Assembly: GCF_905147045.1 (NCBI RefSeq)
Contig: NC_065896.1
Location: forward strand, 273,001 to 337,000
DNA length: 64,000 bases
Reading direction: 5' to 3'
From: Nymphalis io
Lineage: Eukaryota > Arthropoda > Insecta > Lepidoptera > Nymphalidae
The notes under the pieces were generated by a model that ran no database searches, was not told the origin of the DNA, and saw only the letters and a list, made by a program, of their open reading frames with translations. Positions 44,994 through 55,333 of this stretch are shown here, in pieces (within the stretch, counting starts at the first letter, position 1; each line of letters starts with the position of its first letter). Both the position numbers and the translations under genes were made by a program.

Positions 44994-46154
44994 GGCGCTC
45001 TACGGGGCGCCGATATGGGCGGACGCTCTGAGCGCCCGTAACGTCGCCTCGCTGCGACGTCCGCAGCGAGCGATGGCGCTCAGAGCGGCTCGGGCGTACC
45101 GCACGGTGTCATACACCGCGGCGTGCCTGCTCGCCGGAAGCCCGCCATGGGACCTCGAGGCCGAGGCTAACTCGAGGGTCTATTGGCGGATCAAGGCGGC
45201 AGTGAGAGCGGAGGGGGAGAACCGGCCCCACCCACGTGAGGTTCAGATGTGGCGGGAGGAGGCCCGCGAGAGGCTATTCGCCGAGTGGTCGGAGAGACTG
45301 GGTGTCCCGGGTGCTAGCCGGGACCTCGTTGCGGCCATTCGGCCTGTGCTAAGGAAGTGGGTCGAGCGCAAGCACGGCCCACCCACGTATCACCTCACAC
45401 AGCTTTTGACCGGCCACGGTTGTTTCGGCCGGTACCTGTGTGAGATGGTCGGTAGGGAGCCGACGGTGGAGTGCCACCATTGTGGCGGAGGAGCCGTGGA
45501 TACGGCGGAACACACGCGCGTAGAGTGCCCGGCTTGGGCGGAGCCTCGCGCGGTCCTATCCACGGCCGTAGGTGGAGACCTGTCTCTTCCGGCCGTCGTC
45601 GAGAAGATGGCCGAAAGCGAAGAGATCTGGGCGGCAGTGTCCCGGTTCAGCGCATGCGTCATGTCGCAAAAGGAGGAGGCAGAGCAGGAGCGGAAGGACG
45701 ACGTGGACTCGCTCCCGCAACGAAGAAGGAGACCTCTTCGACGGCGACGTGCCTTCGCAGGCCGGACGCTGCCGCAGAGTTAAGGTGTGGATGACGGCGG
45801 AGCCAGTCTGTTGATCCGCCGCGGGGCTTCAAGCCCTGACGCCCAGCCTCCAGTGGCGGACTCGGGGGAGTCCGTCACGTAACAGGACGGAGGCACAGAG
45901 AGGAGGGAGGCGCGCCCTAACATCCTGGCGCGCTCTCGAGATGGGTCGCCTTATGGCGACGACCGCTGGCGGGGTTGCGGTTGTAAGTCACAACGTTCCC
46001 GTGACCCCGCCGCCTTGCGGAGAGGCGGAAATTCGGGGAGGTTTTAGTGGGTAGGACGGGGCCGTCTGCCCCGTGAGTCCCACATACCCGTCCCGGTCCC
46101 CCCGGACCGGGCGGCAGGCGTAAATGCCTTTCCTCCCCGAAAAAAAAAAAAAAA
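44994..46154 (+). mobile_element. 5'-truncated R1-clade LINE with 16-bp target duplication
   Basis: A G+C-rich insert of about 1160 bp ends in a poly(A) run at 46140-46155. It is flanked by perfect 16-bp direct repeats AGGTTGCCCTGTGCTA (44978-44993 and 46155-46170). Its frame 45073-45783 encodes the C-terminal end of an R1-clade ORF2: T-Y-H-L-T-Q-L-L-T-G-H-G-C-F-G-R-Y-L, then a C-x2-C-x8-H-x4-C knuckle (C-H-H-C-G-G-G-A-V-D-T-A-E-H-T-R-V-E-C-P-type) and L-S-L-P-A-V-V. Endonuclease and reverse-transcriptase domains are absent. The GC contrast with its flanks and clean target duplication suggest a fairly recent insertion. Confidence 0.9.
45073..45783 (+). pseudogene. R1-clade ORF2 C-terminal fragment
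   Basis: A 236-residue open frame within the R1 insert. The first part covers the region after the polymerase thumb, residues 105-160 hold the zinc knuckle, and the tail is rich in Arg and Glu. The ATG is accidental, since the real ORF2 would start kilobases upstream. It is not expected to be a functional protein. Confidence 0.85.
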
Positions 46155-46447
46155 AGGTTGCCCTGTGCTAAGGGTCTCCTGGCTTCTTGAATAAGGAACT
46201 ATTTATTTGTTTAATTTTATAGAAAACAGGAGAAACACTAAAGCTTTTACAATATATTATCTAGTAATAAGTTATACTTATGCTAATAGAAATAAAAAGA
46301 TAATGTATGCTTGTGAATATGTTTTCTGTCTCTTCATAATCCAGTTTTAAAAGCCGGTCAGTTAATTTCCTCTTACATGCGAATTTTAGTAAATTTGAAA
46401 TAGAGAGTAATTTATTTAATTTATTGTAAAGCCTGGCTGCTTTAAAA

Positions 46448-49241
46448 TCAAAGAATTTTTGGGTTGTAAAAAAAAGTTGTTTTGACCATTACAGATTTAC
46501 ATACTTCATAAGATCTTCTAGAGTCAGTTATATCAATCAGTGAGGCCTTAATCCTGGAGTGTTTTTTTAAAATGATGTTCAAAATGTAAAGTTTTCTGAC
46601 TGCTAGAACATTTGCTTCCCTATATAGGTCTACAGTAGGAAATATGCGTGTCTTAGAGAGAGCTACTTTAAGTATCATTCTTTGAGCTCTTTCAACTTCA
46701 ATTATGTGCGTTTTGTTAGAACCACCCCATACAGTTATACAGTATGCTATTAAAGATTGACATAATGATATATAAACAGTCCTGACGAGGGTCCAGTCAG
46801 CGATATGCCTCATATTTTTGTACATATGTAAGTTTTCTGAGTTTTTGACTTAATTGCTTTAGATGCCCTTTAAAATTAAGATTTTTATCAATTGTTATAC
46901 CTAAGTATTTATTTTGATCTATTTTATTAATAATGGGACAGGTACATTTGGTATGATCTGCTAGATTACACGAATGAGCTACTAATTGGTGTGATATTGT
47001 TGTATTATTAGGTGTGTTGCGTATTGAAAAAACTATGTATTGAGTTTTACTTGGATTCAGAGTGAGGGTATTATAAGCCATCCAGTGATTAACCGTATTA
47101 AAACCTTCTTGTGCAAATTCAAATACTTCATTCCATGTTTTACCGTGAAATGTAAGTGTGGTATCATCTGCATATGATATTATTTTACACTTTCTTAGCT
47201 TTAGGTTACAAAGTTCATTTATATAGCAAAGAAATAGAGTTGGGCCTAAAATGCTACCCTGCGTAATTCCATAAGTGACAAATCTCTCATTGCTGATAAC
47301 GTCACCTATTTTAACCTGCTGGGAGCGACCTAGCAGATAATTTTGTAAAAGTTGTAGTTGTCTATCTCTAATGCTTAAACTGTCTAGCTTCTCGATCATT
47401 TTATTCAAAGAGACTGTATCGAATGCCTTTTGAAGATCAATAAAAATAGTTAGGCATTTTTCTTTATTGTCTAATTTGTCTACTATGAAATCCGCAAGAG
47501 AATGAACTGCATCCGAGGTTGATTTTCCTTTCCTAAAGCCATATTGTGTATCTGCGATTAAATTTTTATCTTCCAAATATTTAACAAGTCTATTATTTAT
47601 AATTTTTTCAAGTATTTTCGAGAGGGATGGTAATATCGAGATTGGACGGTAATTTGATACAAGGTTTCTGTCTCCGGCTTTAAAGATGGGTATAACTATG
47701 GATTTCTTGAGAGAAACAGGAAATATACCTTCGGATAAACATCTATTAAAAATGTAGGTGAGCGGAGTCACAATAAATTCAATTAGACACTTGAGTACCT
47801 TGGACGTTATGCCATCCCAGCCAGGACTACAGTTTGATTTTAGGTCGATTATAAGTCTACATATTTCATCTTTTGTAGTGCTTAAGAGAACGAATGAGTT
47901 TTGTATAGATGATGTTCTAAAGGTATTAGTGGAGGTGGTTGGTAGGTTTGAGGTTATTTTTGAGGCCAGATCAGCACCTATGCTTGCAAAGTATTTGTTT
48001 ACTGAGTTTACTGATTCCAGGGGCGTTTTATTTATATTAAGGAGTTCAAAAGGTTGGTTTGTAGTTTTATTTAAGTTATTAATATTTTTTATTACGTTCC
48101 ATATTTTTTTGTTATTATTTCCAGCGGCTTTAATTTCATTTCTTTCGAAATCCCTCTTACATTTTTTTAAAATTTGATTACAAAAATTCCTGTAACGTTT
48201 GTATGTAATTCTTAGAGTCTCATTATTTACCTCTTTCTTTAATTTGTAGTGCATTATATCCCTAGTTCTTATGCATTTCAGCAAACCTATGGTGATCCAG
48301 GGTTTTTTAATTATTTTACTTCGAGGAAGTCTATTGGTAATTGTGTTTTTCAAAATAATGTTTTGTATAAGGTTAATAAATATGTTCATGCACTGATCTG
48401 GATTGTTATTTATATTATATATCTCACTAAAATCTAAATTTTTACAATCATCTTTTAATTTGTCAAAATTTAATTTATATGAGTATTTTAATTTTTTATA
48501 CATACTATTGGTATTTTTATTCATACATAAAAAAATTGGTTCGTGATCTGTTATTGCTGTTTTTAAGATGAAGGTAAAAGATGATAGTTTTGTTTTAAAG
48601 ATTTTATGGTCTAAGCAACTATTGGCTCTAGTAGGTGTGTAATATGCCGGGATTAAACCAAAAAATGACAGGACTTCAAGATAATTCGAAGTATCCTGAT
48701 TTAAGTCAGCACTATTAATATTGATGTCTCCCATTAATATTATGTTTTTGTATGATGAGAGCTGCACGAGCAAGTTGTGGAGAGATTCAATGAAATTATT
48801 TAAGAGGCGGAAACTAGGAGGTCTGTATATGGCAATTATCACCGTGTCTTTATTTATTTTTATTATGAGGCAATTAGCCTCCTGCATGTTAGGTTCTTCT
48901 ACTTTAAAATCTATATTATTATTCAAAATAACAATGACCCCATCGTTTTGATTGTAGTTTACTGAAGTGCTAAAACACGTGTATCCCGGAACGTTGGGGA
49001 GATTAATGACGTTAGAAAGCCAGCATTCAGATAAAATAATTATGTCAATGTTGAAATTGAATCTCGATAGTAGGACATTTAAGCTGTCAAAGTTTTTATT
49101 TACGCTTCTGATGTTCTGTTGCAATATTTTAAGATAAGCATTAGGGTTCAAAATTATGGTATTACAATATTCCGGATCACAAAATTTTAAGTCTGTTAAT
49201 TCAAAGTTATCAATGTTATTTATATTATTTAATTCTGCCAT
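46448..49241 (-). pseudogene. CR1-like LINE ORF2: endonuclease and reverse transcriptase, one frameshift
   Basis: An 814-residue frame (49241-46797) begins with an APE-type endonuclease: L-Q-Q-N-I-R-S-V, I-I-I-L-S-E-C-W-L and I-L-M-G-D-I-N-I-N. A reverse transcriptase follows, with S-N-Y-R-P-I-S-I-L-P, F-I-D-L-Q-K-A-F-D-T-V, G-I-T-Q-G-S-I-L-G-P and the catalytic Y-A-D-D-T. Near 46810-46825 a single-base frameshift moves the reading into a second frame (46825-46448) with R-H-I-A-D-W-T and Y-C-I-T-V-W-G-G, the expected C-terminal tract. Assignment to CR1-like rather than Jockey is by overall style and its ORF1 partner. Confidence 0.88.
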
Positions 49242-49547
49242 TATATTAAAATCGAATATTAGAAATGCAGTATGGAGGACTTATGAAAAATGTTAAATTA
49301 GTCTCATACTTTTCTTGCTTTCGTTGCATAAGATTAAGTGAGGTAGGTATGAGCATTAGTAAATTCGCTATATAAACATTTATTATACTATGAAGTTTTA
49401 TAATTGATTGAGTGCTTCTTATAATTGAGTTAAAAAAGAAAAATGAGTACTGAGTTTGTGATGTATATGTGTGAGTGTGCAATGTGTATACAAACAATAG
49501 ATTAATAACTAAGAGAAAAGAATACAGTAATAATAAGCCCGAGTCGC

Positions 49548-50383
49548 TTATGTAGTTTCCAAGCGCTTGAGGTCTTGTTCGTTTTTTAACCGAATTGAGG
49601 GCTCATTTTCTTTCTTACGTAACAATATATTACCTGGAGTAGCCCAGCAGAACTTGTACTTGTTTTTCGCAGCAAAATCTCTTGCAAGGAAATAGAGTCT
49701 TTTCATGCTTGGTGTAAGGAAGTCCGACACATAAACTGTTTTTTGAGGTCCATCGAGGCTCAGGTGCTTGGTGTTCAGTCTGTCGCCATTATTGTCCTTA
49801 GTGAAACGTTTTGCCGAACTCAATATTTTGTCCTTAATGATTACCGACGAAAATTTCACAATTAATGGTTTAGATTTCTCATTTTTTGAAAATCCCCTGT
49901 GGATGTTTCAAGTGATTTAACAATATCTTGTAATTCCTGCGTTTTTTCGGTTTTCGCACTCGGAATATTTCTAATTTCTATACAAGTAGCACGACTTCTT
50001 CTTTCTAGCATTTCTATTTTTTCCTCCAAATTTCTAATTTGTGCTTTGTCTTCTAGATTCTCTTGTATAAGTGTGTCGTATTTAATTTTCAGTTCTTCGT
50101 ATTTGTTACTCATGAACTCAATTGACGATGAAATTTGTGAGTTCTGATCTCTGATTGTGTTGACGGTACTTAGTAGTGATTCATACTGCGCGTCCTGTGC
50201 GGCTGTCCATGTAGTGAACATATTTTCAAATTTGCTCAGAAAATATTCCAAGTCATCTCCCTGTTTACGCTTTAGTCTCTGTGACCTCATGGTTACATTG
50301 AAATCTCCGGTTATATCCGGAGATGATTGAGAATGCTGTAACATAGGAGTAGGTGTTTTCGGAGGGGAGTGTTCAATTGGCAT
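49548..50383 (-). pseudogene. CR1-like LINE ORF1 (coiled coil plus FP25K-like domain), interrupted
   Basis: The first part (50383-49862) has a long coiled coil at about residues 45-150 with heptad repeats (E-E-L-K-I-K-Y-D-T-L, N-L-E-E-K-I-E-M-L-E-R-R-S-R). It then has E-I-R-N-I-P, the conserved start of the nucleic-acid-binding domain. The second part (49859-49548) continues with S-S-V-I-I-K-D-K-I-L, V-Y-V-S-D-F-L-T-P and a C-terminal L-R-K-K-E-N-E-P-S-I-R-L. This domain order is shared by insect LINE ORF1 proteins whose ending resembles the baculovirus FP25K fold. Between the parts a frame-changing loss near 49880-49900 removes part of the domain. Confidence 0.8.
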
Positions 50384-50739
50384 TTTTCTATATATGCCCT
50401 TGACAAAGTGTCAACCCAAACTTTATTTTTAATAAATATTTAAAAGTGATCGTATTTAAAGTACCAGGGCAGCAGGATTTCGCAAGAGGTAGGCGGGGCC
50501 TTATAAATCGTAGCCACGAAGCGGATTGTACTAGGCGCAAAGTACCAGGCGCCGCGATGAACGTATACTTTCTTATTGGTTATGCACTCCTATTTTATAG
50601 CACGGATTTATTGTTTTTAATTGTAACTTTAACAAACAATTTTAATCACAAACAAGCCATAAACACATGCACTCAGTAAGAGGTCCGAGAGGGATTTATT
50701 AACTTTATTGAGACTGAAAATGATTATTTTATTTTTTAT

Positions 50740-51475
50740 TTCTAATATTATGTACGTCACTTTACATCACTTTGTATATAATGACAAATATTGGTACATA
50801 CGTTTGTGTACAATATTACACCATACACATATATGTAAATATATTGTGATGCAACTGTCATAATACAAATATTCTTAAAAACAACTCTGAGGGAAGCTGT
50901 AGTTCCTATGTTATAAATCATTTGTATGGCCCTTTTTTAATGAATAAATATCATTACAATGTCAGCCGCTTTACCCTAAAGGAGGATACCGTAAGACATA
51001 AGACTGTAAAAGTAATTGAAATAAACGATCCTAGCAGTTTCGATATCCGTCAATTGCCTAACTTTTATTAAAGCATAAATCGCAGAGCTGAGCCCATCTG
51101 TTAGAGATTACAAATGGGGACTCCACTGGAGCTTTGAGTCCAAGCTTACTACCAAGAATTTGGTGGAGTTAACAATATAAGATTGTTCATTTTTAAAAGC
51201 AAGCAATTATTTTTTACATTTAGCATTGTTAATGTAACAGTTTTTTTTTTTTAGCATTAAGTACTAAGTTGTTAATATTAAAGCAATATTGGACTTAATA
51301 TCTTATTTGCATCATCACATTTTTTAGCATGTCTGACAACATTGAAAATTAAAAATAACACAATATCATACAAACCGTTCAGAAGTTTTGAGAGTTCATT
51401 AATATAAATTAAAAATAAAAAGGACCCAAAATCGAGCCTTTGGAATATCCATTTTAACACTAGATCCGTAAGATT
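50740..51475 (-). pseudogene. Decayed LINE reverse-transcriptase segment
   Basis: On the minus strand, broken frames read in the expected order: G-S-F-L-F-L-I-Y-I-N-E-L near 51410, L-D-S-K-L-Q-W-S-P-H near 51150, then V-R-Q-L-T-D-I-E-T-A-R-I-V-Y-F-N-Y-F near 51050, M-S-Y-G-I-L-L, K-R-A-I-Q-M-I-Y and finally T-V-A-S-Q-Y-I-Y. Stops and indels separate the pieces. It belongs to the same LINE family as 11225-11460. Confidence 0.7.
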
Positions 51476-51984
51476 TTTCCTGATGTATAGAAACTGCCGA
51501 ATTATTTTATGTTAAGATTTCAAGAGTTCTTAAGCGAATTGGAAATCTTAAACTGATAATCCCTAATAACTGTTAGACTATATCTTAGATAGTTTTGGTA
51601 CCGATATATAGTATAGCGATGGAGATTAAAGCGATGATTGTGTAAAAAAAGACTTCAATCTGCACTTCAATCTACACTGTGATTTTCTTTATGTAAACCT
51701 TAGACATAATCAATTTTGTTGATAGTTGTCCACTAATGTTTGTCTCTAAATGTACTCATACAAATTACAAAACGTATCGTACATGGTACAAGACTAAGAG
51801 TTAGTACCTACACATATTAACTTTTTCTACGTCTAAAATCATTATACATATAATGTATAATAACTAACGGAATACTGAATCTTAATACTACAGAAGTCTA
51901 CATTTTAAGCTACATTTATCAATATTTAAATATATTTATTAGTTGTTTTATAAAAGGTATTCAATATTAAGAATGATAAGTATT

Positions 51985-54400
51985 ATTACGACTTACCTTA
52001 TAAGCCCTTTTTTAATTCTTAAACTCATTTTTTTGAAACTACGACGCTATTCCCAATTTCCATCAATTAGGAAGATGAGCTTATTTTTTTCAAAAAATTC
52101 ATATTTAAAATATAAAAAATACTGGCGAATAATTTTTTTACGATATCTGCAAAAATGATTTGTTTAAAATATTTTAAAGTTACGAGTTCTTAAATTTTTT
52201 TCTGGAGCGACCGATCGACGCGTGACGTCACATCGCCCAACGTCGCTCGTTAACCCATACAATTTCGCCTAAATTTTCGCGTTATTCTTAATTTTATTTA
52301 TATTTCGGAGAACTTAGGACTACTTTTTCCATATATATTATCAACAAAAACAAGTAGATATTTTCGTGATGAGCGTTTTAATGTACCTTAGTAGTAAAAT
52401 TTGTAGTATGTATAAGTTTTTAGTTTGAGGTTCAAACGTTTAATTTTTACAGGCTAGTTATAAGTATTCGCTTAATATAAACATAATTTATAATGTTCGT
52501 AATAACGGCCTTGATACGTTGAATAACTATAGTGTTTTCATAAGAGTTTGTATCGATGAAAAATGCATTTCAACGTTAATCTTAGGTTTATTGTTAATCT
52601 TGAAGATGATTTGTGAACAACGCCGTATCGCCAATGATATAAGTTGAAAAAATCATTAATGACTGTGACACATTGAAATTGATTTTTACCATATTATGTT
52701 TCTTTGAAAGTCAAATACGTACCTGACCGATGGGCTGAAGTAGTTAAGTCAACTAAAACAAAATTAGCAATTAGTCTGGACATATAAATAACCATTGATT
52801 GGGTATGGCATAAAGCACTTGTTTCGAAGTTTTCTTTCTAAAGGCTTCCCAGGAAATAATGCAACTGGACATCAGGATAACTGAAGGTCGTTGTCGATGG
52901 TGCATGCTCTGACTTAAAATTCGTCAATTCCACAAGGATGCGTGTTATCACCTACTCTGCTTCTTCTGCATATTAATGACATGTGTAAATTAGCATCATT
53001 CAATGTTGGCAGACAGTACTGTAGACGCCTTATATTCCGGCCGCACTAACATTTGTCGGGAACTCGTCGATGAGTATAAACTTGTGTCTGAAATATCAAG
53101 TGCTTATTAAACAAAGCTTGGGATTGGGGCCAACCAAACTTGGTACAACTTAATCCCAATACGACACAAGTTATCACTCTGCATCTTCTATCGCATCTTT
53201 TACGGTAAATGCTCTGAGGAACGTTTAGATTAATCCCATGCGCTAAATTTCACCACCGGACATCGTGTCTAAATTCTAATTCCATCCATAACATCTCGAT
53301 CTCTGGAAATCCACTACTACAGCGCTATTTTTAAAACCTTTCCTGCCTCGCACAGCCACTGTGCGTAACCATATTATCCGACGACTTTTCCGAACTGTTA
53401 TGATATAGAAACCTTCAAGAAAAGCCTAAGCCTATGCATTCCTTTATAGCCGACAACGCACCTACAAACACTTCGGTGTTGCAGGTGTCCTTGGACCGTG
53501 GTAATTACTTTTCATCAGGAGAGCCTCCTGCTTGTTTGCCCCCTGTCTGCTTGTTTTACATAAAAATGTTTCTTCAAGTAACAGTTTATTTCATTAAAAG
53601 TAGGCTCCTCACATCGCTATGTGACAAATGCCATAGTATGTTTGCATCCTTCACATTCGAGATTGTTAATTTTTTTTGCACTTTCATCAGAAACAAATTT
53701 CCAATATTATGCAGTGGCACTATATCGTAACTATCGTGCTGTGCTACCGAACTGTGTACCTATGATTAAAATATAGGAAATGTATATTATATTCTATATC
53801 GATATTATCATCTATCGAAAGCGAAAAGCTTTAGTATCGACATGAAGAATACAGACTTATTGCCGATCACAATTATGATCAATCTGCATTAACAAAAGAT
53901 TAAAATAAGCAATAAGCTCACTAATATATTTCGCATGATTTGTGAAAGAATCCGCAATCATAAGATCAACTTTCGGTAGATTACTTGTTAGTCTACGTGA
54001 AAATACTGCCCTTATTTTAGCATAAAATAATATATTAATAATCGTTCTAATATTATTATACGTGAAAAAACGTATTTGGGGCGTCAAATCAAAAACAAGG
54101 ATAAAAAAATATACGAAATTATCAACGCGCGTATCGCAAAAGAGTCGCCCGCAATAACGAATGGGCGAAGTGACGTCACAGTCTCTACTCTCTACTAACT
54201 CTGACGGAGCAGAAATTATACGAGAGCGCTCAAATTGATTTGCTTATAAAAAAAGTTTACATAATATAATCATATTTTTTTCACACATGTTGTATATATA
54301 TTATAATCATTTAAAGTTTATTTTAGTACAAAAAAATTATCATTTTTTTTAATTTACATCTTCCTAATTAGACAAAAATTGATAATACGGCATTAATGTA
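51985..54400. repeat. Long inverted-repeat structure, about 2.4 kb
   Basis: Two diverged arms face each other. Landmarks: GTGACGTCACATCGCCCA at 52222-52239 pairs with 54162-54179 (17 of 18), and AATTAGGAAGATG at 52065-52077 pairs with 54357-54369 (13 of 13). Distances between landmarks are similar in the two arms (145 and 178 bp). The arms read like long terminal inverted repeats of a decayed DNA transposon. No transposase was recognised inside; the interior holds a Jockey-like remnant that probably inserted later. Element limits are approximate. Confidence 0.6.
52830..53560 (+). pseudogene. Decayed Jockey-like LINE reverse-transcriptase segment
   Basis: In the plus direction the frame reads N-S-S-I-P-Q-G-C-V-L-S-P-T-L-L-L-L-H-I-N-D-M near 52925-52990, the reverse-transcriptase motif before the catalytic Y-A-D-D. 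After a shift follow A-D-S-T-V-D-A-L-Y-S-G-R and L-V-S-E-I-S-S. These are the Jockey-type tracts, with many stops and frame changes. The catalytic aspartates cannot be read intact. Confidence 0.7.
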
Positions 54401-54802
54401 TTCCCTAAGAGTTAGGTAATATTATAACTGGTAACTATTAAAGTGAAAAAACTACAACGACGTACTCTCCCTAACCTGTCAATGTCATTGGATTCCCAAA
54501 TCCAAAATATCCTTGTTCATATTGTTATCCTCTCTGAGTATGTATACTGTGGTTCTGGTTGCGTCTCCTTGTCGTACTAGAAATAACTCTGTTTATATTT
54601 AAGCGTAGTAGTTATATGGCGGTTATGTACTCAATTATCTGGATTTACAATATGTCACATGGTGCATAATATATTTTAGTAAACAATAAAATATTTTGTT
54701 GTGTCTATTTTATATATGCATATTACTAAAGGTAATATGATTCTATGTTAAAAACATAGCACTGTTTCGAGTGATATTACTGTATTGCTACCAAAATAAA
54801 AT
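54401..54802. other. Intergenic DNA upstream of Tprkb
   Basis: AT-rich with no frame. The Tprkb promoter must lie here; no TATA box at a convincing distance was seen. Confidence 0.4.
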
Positions 54803-55333
54803 ATGTCGCCGGAACCTTACACATGTGCTCTTGATCCTATAACTGAAACAAGAATCAAGATATACCTTATGAGAGACGTCAAGAATGTGGAAATGATCAG
54901 AAGCAACGTTATTAACGGTAGCTGGAAATGTGCAGTTATAAAACCGAGCTTAATATTAGACATTCTTCAAGTTGTCGTAGCCGCGAACCGGGCAGTGTTG
55001 TCAGAAAGATCAAATACAATGGTTACAAAGACTGTTTATTCAGAAATCTTGTATAATTTATCCCTAACTAAAAATATCTCACAAAGCCTAAGTAAATTTG
55101 GTGTTGATAAGGACAATAGCATACTTGTCTGTTTTTTAGTTAATGAAACTGATGAAAGTGAACACATTATAAATGGAATAGAAGGAGAGCTATGTCCTTT
55201 GAGTGAATTAAATAAATTTACTAATGTAAAGGATGTAAAAAGTGTTTATAAATTAAACAATTTGAAATCAGATGCTGACTTGCTAGATGTTATTGTAAGC
55301 AGAATGGTTACTAAGAGTTTTGTTACCCATTAA
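54803..55333 (+). CDS. Tprkb: EKC/KEOPS complex subunit TPRKB (Cgi121)
   Basis: A KEOPS subunit that binds the Bud32/PRPK kinase and helps present tRNA for N6-threonylcarbamoyl-adenosine (t6A37) synthesis; acts in cytosol and nucleus. The single-exon frame of 176 residues is close to human length (175). Shared tracts are L-M-R-D-V-K-N, G-S-W-K-C-A-V-I-K-P-S-L-I-L-D, Q-V-V-V-A-A-N-R-A-V, T-K-T-V-Y-S-E-I-L-Y-N-L-S, N-I-S-Q-S-L-S-K-F-G-V, V-Y-K-L and L-L-D-V-I-V-S-R-M-V-T-K. The fold is one compact Cgi121 domain. A polyadenylation signal (AATAAA) lies at 55402. No oddities were seen beyond the lack of introns. Confidence 0.94.
   Translation: MSPEPYTCALDPITETRIKIYLMRDVKNVEMIRSNVINGSWKCAVIKPSLILDILQVVVAANRAVLSERSNTMVTKTVYSEILYNLSLTKNISQSLSKFGVDKDNSILVCFLVNETDESEHIINGIEGELCPLSELNKFTNVKDVKSVYKLNNLKSDADLLDVIVSRMVTKSFVTH

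Larger units (their letters stand above)
46180..50690 (-). mobile_element. Near full-length CR1-like LINE with two lesions
   Basis: A minus-strand element carries both LINE frames in order: ORF1 at 50383-49548 and ORF2 at 49241-46448. The 5' region near 50450-50690 may be its leader, and the 3' end lies somewhere near 46180-46440. The exact ends are not marked by a target duplication I could find. ORF1 and ORF2 are each interrupted once, so the copy is damaged, but the long open stretches indicate that it is young. Confidence 0.8.

Noticed and set aside
45390..45814. Overlapping frames on both strands inside the R1 insert
   Set aside because: They are shadows of the R1 ORF2 fragment at 45073-45783, which alone shows the zinc knuckle.
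44994..46154. High-GC insert as horizontally acquired bacterial DNA
   Set aside because: Target duplication, poly(A) tail and R1-type protein tract show it is a LINE insertion.
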